Part shown: positions 1-8,057 of the stretch, in pieces
How positions within the stretch are numbered: the stretch's first letter is position 1
Layout of the letters: the number at the start of each line of letters is the position of its first letter
Program-made: the position numbers and the translations under genes
Assembly (NCBI GenBank): GCA_031275735.1
Contig: JAISOJ010000114.1
Coordinates: forward strand, 1-33,430
Length of the DNA: 33,430 nt
From: Dysgonamonadaceae bacterium
GTDB lineage: Bacteria; Bacteroidota; Bacteroidia; Bacteroidales; Azobacteroidaceae
Direction of reading: 5' to 3'
The notes under the pieces: model-generated
What the model was told of the DNA's origin: nothing
The model's input: only the letters and a program-made list of their open reading frames with translations
The model's database searches: none

Positions 1-114
1 ATAACAGAATAATAGTGATTTTCTTATCAAAAAAGAAAAATTCATCCAAAATATACTTGATTGCAATTAATTTATTCTGATAATCAACAATATATGCATT
101 TTCTTACGTCGAAC

Positions 115-396
115 TCAGGTTATCACCTTACGAATTAATTCCTCAATAGATATGATATCGTTGCTACATTCTTCAATGACAGACCATTCCAATTCATTAA
201 ATACTAAATCCAATATTTGTTTGTCGTTATAATATTCTGTGTAGAAAAAAGAGAATGAATCAAAATTTTTTTGTTGAGAAACTTTATATGTAAACTTATT
301 GCTGGTGTAAAATTTAAGAATTTCACCGAAATAAATCCATTGTCCTTTTTTTCTTAAATTTACGTGTTCGAAAAAATAAAATTTATTTTTCTTCAT
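115..396 (-). CDS. Hypothetical protein, 93 aa
   Basis: I do not recognise this protein. It is small, AT-rich in codon use and rich in Phe, Tyr, Lys and Glu, with no signal peptide or clear membrane segment. Its acidic C-terminal part (residues 60-90) looks like one or two helices. The ATG lies inside the 3' end of the CPBP protease gene: the two reading frames overlap by 14 bases, which suggests translational coupling and a shared transcript. It ends in TGA at 115-117. Being the last gene of a minus-strand group with a damaged member, it may itself be a remnant or a shortened protein. It is probably a real gene because of the overlap and sensible composition, but no function can be inferred. 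Confidence 0.55.
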   Translation of the reverse strand: MKKNKFYFFEHVNLRKKGQWIYFGEILKFYTSNKFTYKVSQQKNFDSFSFFYTEYYNDKQILDLVFNELEWSVIEECSNDIISIEELIRKVIT

Positions 397-1300
397 TAAC
401 TGTTCGCTTTCTAAATAACCAAAATACGAAAATGACGGTAGCTACCGATAAGGCAAATGTCAGTCCTAGCGGTGGTCCCAATAAAGGATTTCCGGTTTTT
501 ACAAAAATCAAAATAATAGTTGTATTGATTATTCCGTGCATAGCCGCCGGAATCAGTAAACTGCCGGAACGGTGAAGCGCTTGCGAAAAGTAGAATGCCA
601 ATGCAACACAGACAATTACCATAAAAAGAATTCCGGCAATGCGATGTGCTCCGTAATTAAGTCCCATAAGAATTAAAGGCGCGTGCCACAGTCCCCAAAT
701 AATTCCAATCACAAGCGCTTTCCTGTATCCCTTGATTAATATTTCTTTTTCTAAAAAACCGCGCCAGGCAATTTCTTCTCCCATAGCGAAAAAAAGATTG
801 ACGGTACATCCGACAAATAAACTGTATATGGCTATTAGTGGAAAGCCTATCAACAAACGAAAAGATAAATTTAAAAAAGGCGAGGGTAATTTGCTCAAAA
901 TTTGGGGATCAAAATCTTCATTGGAAATAATCAGCATCCCAAAATCTTTTAACCCCAAAATGTTGCCCGTCAAATAAGAGAAAAATAGAATTAACGCAGG
1001 TAATAAAAAAGCGGTAGCCGTTAGATATTTTAAAGATTGAGCAATATTTATATTTTTTAAACGAATCCGGTAATTTGTAAAAATTTTCCTAAACTTCCAT
1101 TTCTCAACAATCAAAACAGAAATAGCGGGAGCAAACATATACAATGCTCCTATTATCTTTAGGGATAAAACCGAATTAATTACAGGATCGCCCATATTCA
1201 AATATCGTTCACATAAGTATTTTCCAACAATGGCAAACAGCAGGGATAATACGATCAGAAGAAAAAAGAATTTTTGTAATTTTGTTATTCGTGTCCACAT
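383..1300 (-). CDS. CPBP family intramembrane metalloprotease (CAAX protease-like)
   Basis: This is a polytopic membrane protein of 305 residues with about eight hydrophobic segments. It carries the diagnostic CPBP (Abi/CAAX protease) motifs: EEIAWRGF with E175, E176 and R180; GLWHAPL with H206; and AAMHGIIN with H255 and N259. In this family these residues form the metal-dependent active site within the membrane. Known members process prenylated proteins or bacteriocin-like peptides, or act in immunity and signalling; the substrate here is unknown. It begins six bases downstream of the dehydrogenase pseudogene stop and overlaps the next small gene by 14 bases, so the three likely shared a transcript. 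All motif residues are present and length is normal, so it is probably functional. Confidence 0.88.
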   Translation of the reverse strand: MWTRITKLQKFFFLLIVLSLLFAIVGKYLCERYLNMGDPVINSVLSLKIIGALYMFAPAISVLIVEKWKFRKIFTNYRIRLKNINIAQSLKYLTATAFLLPALILFFSYLTGNILGLKDFGMLIISNEDFDPQILSKLPSPFLNLSFRLLIGFPLIAIYSLFVGCTVNLFFAMGEEIAWRGFLEKEILIKGYRKALVIGIIWGLWHAPLILMGLNYGAHRIAGILFMVIVCVALAFYFSQALHRSGSLLIPAAMHGIINTTIILIFVKTGNPLLGPPLGLTFALSVATVIFVFWLFRKRTVNEEK

Positions 1301-1306
1301 AATTAA

Positions 1307-2341
1307 TTAATTTTTATATTTATAAACTACTTTTCCCAATCGGTCTTTAAAGTTATAGGTCAAATCGAAAAAATCGACTTCTTCGCCTTCCGAAAAAGTT
1401 TTATCTAATAATATTAAACTTTCCCTTTTTGTAATCGTCAATCGCCTTTAATCCGTCTTCCCTTAGCCCTATACAATTTCCTATAATTGAAATATTTTTT
1501 GCCATAACATTCATAAACAGCCTTGTAAAATATCGCCCCTATAGATATGCGGTTCTTTTGCAAACGGCGTATATTGATCGTAAAAACCACAGGTTGCATA
1601 TTTGGCATCAAAATTCATCAATTCTGTAATCCTTGGCAAATATACATCAAAAAACGGGTCTATCACAGCGTCAAATGGCCCTATTTCTTTCATTATTTGG
1701 CTAATATTCGGATCGTCCAGAAAACTGTTCAATTTTAAATCTACAAGCAAGACTGCTTTAACTCCCAGCTCCTTCAATGTATCCGAATATTTAGGCGACG
1801 ACGTCATGGCATACACTTCTACATCCTGATTTTGTAGGGCGCTGATAGCGGCTAATGATGTGTTGGATTTAGCGGCGGTCACCAAGACTTTTGCCTTCGG
1901 TTTCACTACTTTCCGGATCATGCTGTAAGAGGTGAATCCGGCAATAGGCAAAACCGCAGCCGCTTCATCGGAAATTTCGTCCGGTATTTTTATCAGTTTC
2001 GAAGGATAAAAATCGTCTATCCGGCGGGAGGCATGGTTCGATGGCAATCCCGGTTTATAAAACTCATATTCATCGTCGTAAGGATAAGAAATATTCGGAA
2101 TCACTCGATCGCCTATTTGAAAACCACTTACATTCTTCCCCAACTCAATGATTTCGCCGACAAATTCGGAACCGATATACGAAAACAGATAATTTCCCTC
2201 TTTTGCTGCATCTTCTATTTCTTTATTGTATTTGAATATAAGAGTCTTGTCGCGGTAATTGCATGAAAAAGCCCGTTTTTTCACCAAAACACGATTGTCC
2301 GGATCGGCCCAATGAATTGTATCGCTACTATACCTGAATAG
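1307..2341 (-). pseudogene. Zinc-type alcohol dehydrogenase / quinone oxidoreductase-like (MDR family), frameshifted and 5'-truncated
   Basis: The largest open piece (1511-2287) encodes the catalytic and Rossmann parts of a medium-chain dehydrogenase: FSCNYRDKTLI, GSEFVGEII, GDRVIP, AAVLPIAGFTSY and VLVTAAKS. Reading on past its TGA at 1511-1513 in the next frame gives a smooth continuation (FMNVMAKNISIIGNC, then DDYKKGKF). Near 1410 the frame changes back and runs to a stop at 1307-1309 (LDKTFSEGEEVDF, then GKVVYKYKN). The two shifts look like a loss of one base near 1520 and of two bases near 1410, so the net change is three bases. Upstream, the frame stays homologous-looking (DTIHWADPDNRVLVKKR) back to a stop at 2342-2344 but has no ATG, so the true N-terminus is missing. 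It abuts the glycosyltransferase stop by 12 bases. Assembly errors could mimic the shifts but not the missing start. Confidence 0.8.
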
Positions 2342-2353
2342 TTACCAAATAAT

Positions 2354-3481
2354 TTACTGTTTCCCTGTCAGTAAAAATTTATATCCTAAACGATTTTGGA
2401 TCAGGTCCTCTTTTTTCAATTCAAACGCTTTCATCCAAATAAATTCCGACTCTTGTATCCATGCGCGGAATTCATTATTTTCTTTGTATTCGGGAATATA
2501 ATGTAAGAGAATATCCAAATTAAACGCATTGTCTACAATTCCGCCTCCTGCTAAAGAAATTTCATAAGCATTGCAATCTTGTTCAATGTGCGTAGGAACC
2601 ATTAACACCGGTTTTCCCAGATATATTGCTTCACATACCGACTCAAAACCGGCAGTAGTCGCATAGGCTTTACATCCGGCCATATATTTAATAAATTTTT
2701 GATCATTCAACCGATGAAGAGTGAGATGCTCATTAATCGCCATTTCTTCCGGCGCATCTTTTTTATCCCAAAAAAAATGCATTGTAGTTTCGGGGTGGTT
2801 CTTTTGAAAATTGATAATATCTTCGATATAAGTATCATTCAACATATAACCATGCAAATAATTACCTGTTTCCGCCTTGATCGTAAAAAATTCTTTTCTC
2901 AACAGCGGAGGCATCACTGTCAAACAACAGAAAGGGACATCTTCTTTTTTAGTAATGGACAAAGCAAATAACTTAGAAGCTCTACAACAAGAAATACGGG
3001 TATAAATTTTTAGCATTTTTAATTCGGCTATACTACAAGGCGGAAACTTATATTCCGGATGAAGAAATAGATATTGATGAGCAATACTAATATAAGGAAT
3101 TTTAGGCGGAAAACAAGCATAACTAAGCCCGGTTAGAAATTCATAAAAATTAACAACTACATCCGCTTCCGATTTCTTTATTTGAGTTCTTATAAAATGA
3201 ATACTTCGGAGATACAAAATAGTTCTAAAAATATTATAAGCAAGGCTTATCCATATATTATTTTTTTTATTTTTAGGAGATGGAAGAAAATTCGGACTTT
3301 CAAAGCGGCAAATAGGAGTATTCATGCTATTCGAAAAGAAAGATGGCAGCTCGCGCCGTTTACTTTTTCCAACCAACACATTAACAATCTGATGACCATT
3401 TTTTGTAAGCATTTCTTTTAACGCAATGGCTTGCGTTAAATGTCCTCTCCCTTCTCCTTGAACTACAAATAAAAATTTCAT
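2354..3481 (-). CDS. GT-B fold glycosyltransferase, MurG/UGT-like
   Basis: This 375-residue protein starts with a Rossmann-type strand and a glycine-rich loop (MKFLFVVQGEGRGHLTQAIA), as in GT-B nucleotide-sugar transferases. Near the C-terminus it has the donor-binding pattern TTAGFESVCEAIYLGKPVL followed by EQDCNA, which resembles the MurG/UDP-glycosyltransferase signature (GGxxSxxEAxxxGxPxxxxP..EQ..NA). There is no signal peptide, so it is cytoplasmic or membrane-associated. Family members transfer a sugar from a UDP-sugar to a lipid or small molecule; the acceptor cannot be told. It resembles the conserved MJ1255-like glycosyltransferases found in many Bacteroidetes. The start ATG at 3481 is supported by the motif position and by a promoter box 24 bases upstream. 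It is divergent from the TPR-ribH operon. Confidence 0.82.
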   Translation of the reverse strand: MKFLFVVQGEGRGHLTQAIALKEMLTKNGHQIVNVLVGKSKRRELPSFFSNSMNTPICRFESPNFLPSPKNKKNNIWISLAYNIFRTILYLRSIHFIRTQIKKSEADVVVNFYEFLTGLSYACFPPKIPYISIAHQYLFLHPEYKFPPCSIAELKMLKIYTRISCCRASKLFALSITKKEDVPFCCLTVMPPLLRKEFFTIKAETGNYLHGYMLNDTYIEDIINFQKNHPETTMHFFWDKKDAPEEMAINEHLTLHRLNDQKFIKYMAGCKAYATTAGFESVCEAIYLGKPVLMVPTHIEQDCNAYEISLAGGGIVDNAFNLDILLHYIPEYKENNEFRAWIQESEFIWMKAFELKKEDLIQNRLGYKFLLTGKQ

Positions 3482-3504
3482 TCAAATCAAGATTTTTTAC
3501 CAAG

Positions 3505-3512
3505 CAAATGTA
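3505..3512 (-). promoter_or_regulatory. Putative Bacteroidetes -7 box for the glycosyltransferase
   Basis: On the minus strand this reads TACATTTG, an exact match to the TAnnTTTG box, 24 bases upstream of the glycosyltransferase ATG. I see no clear TTG box at the expected 19-21 base distance. Confidence 0.5.
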
Positions 3513-3573
3513 ATTCATTTCTCCGATATAAAAAAAAGATAGATAAATATTTCATTAATTATTATAAATGATT

Positions 3574-3581
3574 TACTTTTG
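3574..3581 (+). promoter_or_regulatory. Putative Bacteroidetes -7 box for the TPR-ribH operon
   Basis: TACTTTTG matches TAnnTTTG and lies 33 bases before the ATG at 3615. It overlaps a possible TTG start at 3579, which argues that translation starts at 3615 and not in the promoter. The upstream TTG box is not obvious. Confidence 0.55.
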
Positions 3582-3614
3582 CATTCCAAATTCATAAAAA
3601 ATTATTTAAGAACA

Positions 3615-4310
3615 ATGGCAAAAAAATCAAAAATCACGGAGCCTACGCAAGCGGAAAAAAACGTAGGTGAAATTCTTTCGAAAACAGACCAATTTGTTGA
3701 ATCTCATTTAAAATTAATTATTACCGTCGTAATAGCAATAATCCTTGTGGTAGTCGCTATTATAGGCGTCCGACAAGTTTATTTCATCCCAAAAGAAAGA
3801 GAAGCTGAGACTGCCATGTACCCGATTGAACGATATTTTAGCTCTCAACAATGGAATTTAGCTTTAAACGGCGATAGTTTAGGCAATAGTGGATTTTTGC
3901 AAATAATCGACGATTACGGTTTTACTAAAACGGGAAATTTGGCAAAAGCTTACTCCGGTATTTGCTTTTACCACTTAGGTGATTATGACTCCGCTCTTCA
4001 ATACCTGAAAGAATATAAAAGTAAAGACATAATCATGTCTTCTGCCATAACAGGTATGATAGGCGATTGTTATGTCGAATTAAAAGAATTTGAAAAAGCC
4101 ATTGATTATTTCAAAAAAGCGGCTAATAAAGCAAACAGTAGTTTGATGAGTCTGACGTACTTGAAAAAAGTCGCCGTTACTTACGAAAGCTTAGGCAACT
4201 ATAAAGAAGCATTAAACGCTTATAATACAATTAAAAACAAGTATCCCGAATCGCAAGAAGCTTCCAATATCGACAAATATATTGAAAGAGCAAAGGGATC
4301 GGTAAAGTAA
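3615..4310 (+). CDS. Membrane-anchored tetratricopeptide repeat protein
   Basis: Starting at the ATG at 3615, this is a 231-residue protein with a short charged N-terminus, one strong transmembrane helix (about residues 34-52) and a C-terminal TPR region. TPR-like units are visible around [39 protein letters not shown] and [18 protein letters not shown]. The topology resembles YfgM-type proteins: an N-in anchor with a periplasmic TPR domain that binds proteins. An upstream in-frame TTG at 3579 falls inside the promoter box, so I prefer the ATG. It is followed 11 bases later by ribH, an arrangement I recall as common in Bacteroidetes, and the two are probably co-transcribed. The partner protein is unknown; a role in envelope protein assembly or protein interaction is an inference. 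Confidence 0.82.
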   Translation: MAKKSKITEPTQAEKNVGEILSKTDQFVESHLKLIITVVIAIILVVVAIIGVRQVYFIPKEREAETAMYPIERYFSSQQWNLALNGDSLGNSGFLQIIDDYGFTKTGNLAKAYSGICFYHLGDYDSALQYLKEYKSKDIIMSSAITGMIGDCYVELKEFEKAIDYFKKAANKANSSLMSLTYLKKVAVTYESLGNYKEALNAYNTIKNKYPESQEASNIDKYIERAKGSVK

Positions 4311-4321
4311 ATCCAAAACTA

Positions 4322-4807
4322 ATGGCTACAAGCAATTTGTCGGAATACGATACCGAGCGGCTTCCCGATGTAAGTAATATGCACTTTGCTATTGTGGTGT
4401 CGGAATGGAATAAGAATATTACTTATCAACTCCGAGACGGGGCTTACAATACTTTAATTAAACATGGAGCCAAACCTGAAAATATCACGACGGGTTATGT
4501 ACCCGGAAGCTTTGAACTGGTTTATGGAGCTAAGAGGATGGTTGACGCCCTGAAACCGGACGCCGTTATCGGATTAGGTTGCGTTATCCGGGGCGAAACG
4601 CCTCATTTTAAATATGTTTGTACCGGTGTAACGCAAGGATTTGCCCAACTGAATGCCGAGGGAAATATTCCATATATCTTCGGATTGTTGACCAACGACA
4701 CTTTACAGCAATCCATTGATCGGTCGGGAGGAAAATTAGGGAATAAAGGAGTTGAGGCGGCAATAACGGCAATAAAAATGGCGGGTTTTGCCGGTATTTT
4801 CAAATAA
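4322..4807 (+). CDS. ribH: 6,7-dimethyl-8-ribityllumazine synthase
   Basis: RibH condenses 5-amino-6-ribitylamino-uracil with 3,4-dihydroxy-2-butanone 4-phosphate to form lumazine, the penultimate step of riboflavin synthesis; it is cytoplasmic and forms icosahedral or smaller shells. The 161-residue length is typical. Visible family motifs are VSEWNKNIT near the N-terminus, [26 protein letters not shown] (with the catalytic His) and GNKGVEAA near the C-terminus, which forms the phosphate and substrate site. It follows the TPR gene at 11 bases and is probably in the same operon. No other riboflavin genes are in the window. The start ATG gives an N-terminal extension of about 20 residues, normal for the family in Bacteroidetes. 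Confidence 0.96.
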   Translation: MATSNLSEYDTERLPDVSNMHFAIVVSEWNKNITYQLRDGAYNTLIKHGAKPENITTGYVPGSFELVYGAKRMVDALKPDAVIGLGCVIRGETPHFKYVCTGVTQGFAQLNAEGNIPYIFGLLTNDTLQQSIDRSGGKLGNKGVEAAITAIKMAGFAGIFK

Positions 4808-4813
4808 AATTAT

Positions 4814-4821
4814 TACCTTTG
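4814..4821 (+). promoter_or_regulatory. Putative -7 box for the tRNA pair
   Basis: TACCTTTG matches TAnnTTTG and lies 15 bases before tRNA-Tyr. A TTTG at 4787-4790, inside the end of ribH, is 23 bases upstream, slightly longer than the usual spacing. Confidence 0.45.
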
Positions 4822-4835
4822 CGTGCTTTTTTGAA

Positions 4836-4918
4836 GGGCAGTTACCAGAGTGGCCAAATGGAGCTGACTGTAACTCAGCTGGCGTACGCCTTCGGTGGTT
4901 CGAATCCATCACTGCCCA
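4836..4918 (+). tRNA. tRNA-Tyr (anticodon GTA)
   Basis: This is a class II tRNA of 83 bases. The acceptor stem is GGGCAGT (4836-4842) with ACTGCCC (4911-4917) and discriminator A. The anticodon arm is GCTGA / TCAGC enclosing loop CTGTAAC, giving anticodon GTA. A long variable arm follows and the T-loop reads GGTTCGAATCC. The CCA end is not fully encoded. Confidence 0.95.
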
Positions 4919-5011
4919 CAATAGAGAGTAAGAGTTATGAAAAAAATAAGAAAAAACATTGCAAGAATGTATAATTCTTCGTTTTTAATTTTTAATTCTT
5001 AGTTCTAACAA

Positions 5012-5084
5012 GCGGAAGTAGCTCAGTCGATAGAGCATTAGCCTTCCAAGCTGAGGGTCGCGGGTTTGAGTCCCGTCTTCCGCT
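5012..5084 (+). tRNA. tRNA-Gly (anticodon TCC)
   Basis: A 73-base tRNA with acceptor stem GCGGAAG (5012-5018) pairing with CTTCCGC (5077-5083) and discriminator T. The anticodon loop CTTCCAA gives TCC. The T-loop reads GGTTTGAGTCC. It lies 93 bases after tRNA-Tyr and is probably co-transcribed with it. CCA is not encoded. Confidence 0.95.
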
Positions 5085-5099
5085 CTAAAGAAAAAGAGT

Positions 5100-6056
5100 A
5101 TGAAAAAAATTAGTGTAATTGTTAATCCCATTTCCGGAACTATTTCTAAGGATAACATATCTAAGCTAATTAACAGACTACTGCATCCTCAAACATTTCA
5201 AACTGAAATTTTTTATACTCAATGTGCCGGTCATGCGTCTGTACTTACGCAACAAGCATTGAATAAAGGTGTAGATTATATTGTTGCAGCGGGAGGAGAC
5301 GGTACGGTTAACGAGGTTGCCCGAGCAATGGTACATACCTCAGCTACCTTAGGTATTATTCCCGTTGGTTCGGGAAATGGATTGGCCCGCGATTTGGGTA
5401 TCCCTATGGATATCAAAAAAGCGATAGAATTGATTGCACAGGCACAATATACCCAAGTAATTGATTACTGTAAAGCCAATGAGCATATTTTTTTCTGTAC
5501 TTGCGGCGTGGGTTTTGATGCTGTTGTAAGTGAAAAATTTTCGGAAAGTAAAAAAAGAGGTTCTATTTCATACGCGAAAAGCGCTATTGCAGAATACTTG
5601 AAATTCAAGCCCGACGTATATGAAATTACATTGGACGAGGGAACAACCTTGAAAGAAGAAGCATTCCTGATAACATGCGCTAATGCTTCCCAATATGGAA
5701 ATAATGCCTACATTGCGCCTGACGCTAATAATAGGGACGGACTGATGGATATTGTGATAGTAGCGCCCATCAATCCGCTTGATGTCGGTCCGCTTACCAT
5801 CCAATTGTTTACAAAACAAATAATTAATAATCAGCGAGTTAGTTATTATCGTTCTTCAAAAGTAACCATAAAAAGAAACCATCCGGGTCCAATGCATGTG
5901 GATGGAGAATCGCTTCATGCCGGAACAGAAATCCTATTAAAAACAATTCCGGCAGGTTTGCGGGTGATAGCGCCATTGAAAACAAATAAACAACGAACGC
6001 TCCAAAATCAGTTGGAAAATATTCATTTATTTTTCCGGGAAATTTTTAACGATTAA
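5100..6056 (+). CDS. Diacylglycerol kinase / lipid kinase family (YegS/DagK-like)
   Basis: This 318-residue cytoplasmic protein has the DAGK catalytic domain. KISVIVNPISG opens the fold, the nucleotide loop GGDGTVNEVARA lies at about 65-76 and the second signature PVGSGNGLARDLGIP at about 89-103. C-terminal motifs include GVGFDAVV, DGLMDIVIV and HVDGE. These proteins phosphorylate diacylglycerol or related lipids using ATP and feed phospholipid turnover; some members phosphorylate sphingolipids, which Bacteroidetes make, so the substrate is uncertain. The ATG is 15 bases after tRNA-Gly, so the gene may be transcribed from the tRNA promoter. All key glycines and the Asp are intact. Confidence 0.9.
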   Translation: MKKISVIVNPISGTISKDNISKLINRLLHPQTFQTEIFYTQCAGHASVLTQQALNKGVDYIVAAGGDGTVNEVARAMVHTSATLGIIPVGSGNGLARDLGIPMDIKKAIELIAQAQYTQVIDYCKANEHIFFCTCGVGFDAVVSEKFSESKKRGSISYAKSAIAEYLKFKPDVYEITLDEGTTLKEEAFLITCANASQYGNNAYIAPDANNRDGLMDIVIVAPINPLDVGPLTIQLFTKQIINNQRVSYYRSSKVTIKRNHPGPMHVDGESLHAGTEILLKTIPAGLRVIAPLKTNKQRTLQNQLENIHLFFREIFND

Positions 6057-6178
6057 GTAGGCGATTATTTTATGTGACAGAAAAGTATAAACTGTAACAA
6101 AGCTTGTAATTCCGTCAAAAAATGAAAATATCGTACAACATTATCGACTTAAAAATGTTATATCATAACAATTCATAA

Positions 6179-6208
6179 TTGTCAATTAAAAATTTTCATG
6201 TAACTTTG
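6179..6208 (+). promoter_or_regulatory. Bacteroidetes-type promoter of the metal-efflux operon
   Basis: TTG at 6179-6181 and TAACTTTG at 6201-6208 are 19 bases apart, the preferred spacing of the Bacteroidetes housekeeping promoter. The ATG of the first operon gene follows 17 bases later. No clear operator repeat for a metal regulator is visible. Confidence 0.7.
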
Positions 6209-6225
6209 CATCGTATTTTTGTTTT

Positions 6226-6645
6226 ATGAGGAAAAAACTTGCTTCCATATCCCTGATTGTCACGGTCAACATCCTTTTATTGACATTTCTGGCGGTGGCC
6301 CACCACCACCACGAGGGGATTCCTCATTTTACGTGGAACGAACGGGAAACAGAACAGGAATCGACCGGAAGCAATTCCTGTTGCCATTCCAACGAAAAGG
6401 ACGAATCCTGCCGCTTCGAGCAGAACTACATCGCCCTCAAGCCCTACAGGAAGCAATCCCTTTCCCCTTCACATTTCCGGTGGAACCATCCGGACAACCA
6501 TTTTCAAATCCCCCTTTCCGCATACACTTTCGACTTTTCCCTGCCGAACACCCGCGAACCGTTCCGGCGCCCCCCTTATTTAGCCGCATATCACTCGGTT
6601 ATCGCCCACTCAGGTAGAGGATTGCGCGCCCCGCCTCGAGCTTAG
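6226..6645 (+). CDS. Small exported His/Cys-rich protein upstream of RND efflux genes (DUF6769-like)
   Basis: This 139-residue protein begins with a hydrophobic signal or anchor segment (residues 5-25) directly followed by four histidines (26-29). Further possible metal ligands are in NSCCHSNEKDESC and in scattered His residues (HFRWNHPDNHF, YHSVIAHS). The C-terminus ends in a conserved-looking GLRAPP segment. I recall similar small proteins, grouped as DUF6769, preceding CusBAC-type operons in Bacteroidetes, but the assignment is from memory. A periplasmic metal-binding or metal-donor role for the pump is inferred from ligands and neighbours. It is the first gene of the efflux operon, 17 bases after a consensus promoter, and shares the higher GC content of the downstream genes. 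Confidence 0.75.
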   Translation: MRKKLASISLIVTVNILLLTFLAVAHHHHEGIPHFTWNERETEQESTGSNSCCHSNEKDESCRFEQNYIALKPYRKQSLSPSHFRWNHPDNHFQIPLSAYTFDFSLPNTREPFRRPPYLAAYHSVIAHSGRGLRAPPRA

Positions 6646-6725
6646 CCTCTCTTTTGCCTAACGAATTTTACCTTTCCCATTCGGGACTTCCTTACATCGT
6701 TTCGGCAGTCTTTTTGAAGCTATTT

Positions 6726-6753
6726 GTCATTGCCGGCTCAACCTGCAACGACA
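6726..6753. repeat. Possible decayed copy of the GTCATTGCGGGC hairpin repeat
   Basis: These 28 bases begin GTCATTGCCGGCT and match 14896-14923 at about 20 of 28 positions. The second stem half is degraded, so it can no longer fold as well. It sits in the 169-base gap between the His-rich gene and the adaptor gene, which otherwise holds an AT-rich spacer with repeated AATTCATAA words (6761-6814). Confidence 0.35.
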
Positions 6754-6814
6754 AAGCGCCTATAATTTATAATTCATAAACTTAATAATTCATAACTCAA
6801 TAATTCATTCACAT

Positions 6815-8047
6815 ATGAAACAATCATGTTTAACAAACACCCAAGAGCATGAAAACGGGTATTCATTTACCCGTCAACTTGTCAACCCGTTTACTCGTCA
6901 ACTCGCCAACTCGTCAACTCGATATCTGTCGCTTCTTTTTCTTCTCCTCCTGTTGACAGCCTGCCATACCGAACAGGCAGCCAATCGCCACGATGAAGAA
7001 AATGAAGAAAACGCACATCTTCCGGGCGCGGTCCATTTCAGCCGTCAGCAACAGGAAAAAATCCCCTTTACCATCGCCCCCCCTATGGTAGAGCCTTTAG
7101 GAGAACTTATCCGGACAACTGCCCGAATAGAATCTTCCCAAGCAGACGAGGCAATCATTTCCGCTCGCGTTCCGGGCATTGTTTTTTTCTCCGGAACTCA
7201 TCTGACGGAAGGACGAAACGTCGCCGCCGGACAAACCTTATTCTCGGTTTCCGGCAAGGGACTAACCGCCTACGATTCCGGCGTCCGTTTGGCAGAAGCC
7301 AAAGCAAACTACGCAAAAGTCAAAGCAGATTATGCCCGGGCACAAGAACTGATTCGGGAAAAAATAATATCCGAAAAAGACTTTATGCAAACAAAAACAG
7401 ATTACGAAACAGCCAAAGCCGTTTTCGACAATTTGTCGCGCAACTTCACGCAAGGCGGACAACAAATTTCCGCACCATTTGCCGGCTACCTGAAACAACT
7501 ACTGGTAGAAAACGGCCAATTCGTCGAAGAAGGCCAAGCTTTGGCCATTGTCTCCAAAAACAAAACCCTCCTGCTGATAGCCGACGTTCCGTCGCGCCAT
7601 GCAAAATTGCTGCCCCTCCTTTCCACAGCAACAATTCGCGGCGAAGGCAAAACCATGTATTCCCTGGAAGAACTGAACGGAAAAATATTGTCGTTCGGAA
7701 AATCCCTGAACAAGGACAACCGACTGATTCCCGTCAGTTTACAGATAGACAACCGAACAGGACTACTGCCGGGAGCCTTTGTGGAAATATTTTTGAAAAC
7801 CCAAACAGGAAATCCCGTAACAACAATCCCCGTTTCGGCTTTAATCGAAGAACAAGGCCTGTTTTTCGTTTATGTACAACTGGATCCCGAATCCTTCGAA
7901 AAGCGGGAAGTAACTCTGGGGGCGACCGACGGAATCCGCGTGGAAATCCGTTCCGGTCTGGACAACAACGAGCGGATAATTACACAAGGAGCGATGGCAG
8001 TTAAACTCGCACAATCCGCCGGCACACTTAACACACACGAACACTAA
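6815..8047 (+). CDS. RND efflux periplasmic adaptor subunit (CusB/CzcB-like lipoprotein)
   Basis: This is a membrane-fusion protein linking an RND pump to an outer-membrane channel. The lipobox LLTAC places the lipidated Cys at residue 50. After it come a barrel-sandwich half (IISARVPGIVFF), an alpha-helical hairpin rich in Ala, Lys and Glu (about 155-210), the second lipoyl half (ISAPFAGYLKQLLVENGQFV) and a beta-barrel with a C-terminal GLDNNERIITQGA segment. The N-terminus is odd: about 36 residues precede the hydrophobic core, and residues 18-36 are encoded by an octanucleotide array (6866-6921). No in-frame ATG exists between the array and the lipobox, so the ATG at 6815, which belongs to a repeated module, is the best start. 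It is 11 bases from the pump gene. The metal is not determined. Confidence 0.92.
   Translation: MKQSCLTNTQEHENGYSFTRQLVNPFTRQLANSSTRYLSLLFLLLLLTACHTEQAANRHDEENEENAHLPGAVHFSRQQQEKIPFTIAPPMVEPLGELIRTTARIESSQADEAIISARVPGIVFFSGTHLTEGRNVAAGQTLFSVSGKGLTAYDSGVRLAEAKANYAKVKADYARAQELIREKIISEKDFMQTKTDYETAKAVFDNLSRNFTQGGQQISAPFAGYLKQLLVENGQFVEEGQALAIVSKNKTLLLIADVPSRHAKLLPLLSTATIRGEGKTMYSLEELNGKILSFGKSLNKDNRLIPVSLQIDNRTGLLPGAFVEIFLKTQTGNPVTTIPVSALIEEQGLFFVYVQLDPESFEKREVTLGATDGIRVEIRSGLDNNERIITQGAMAVKLAQSAGTLNTHEH
6866..6921 (+). repeat. Octanucleotide tandem array, 7 units, inside the adaptor gene
   Basis: Seven contiguous 8-bp units fit the pattern (T/C)(C/T)(A/T)AC(C/T)(C/T)G; typical units are TCAACTCG and TTTACTCG. 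It is translated in frame as FTRQLVNP followed by FTRQLANS, an eight-residue period from three 8-bp units. A second array of the same units is at 15099-15178. Confidence 0.9.
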
Positions 8048-8057
8048 ACAAAAATCC

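Noticed and set aside
1-114. Open minus-strand frame (ENAYIVDYQNKLIAIKYIL and on) reaching the left edge
   Set aside because: It has no start codon, begins after a stop and is too short to judge; it may be part of a gene outside the window or a remnant of the 93-aa gene's extension.
3579-3614. TTG start giving 12 extra residues on the TPR protein
   Set aside because: The TTG lies in the -7 promoter box; the ATG at 3615 gives a normal membrane-anchor start.
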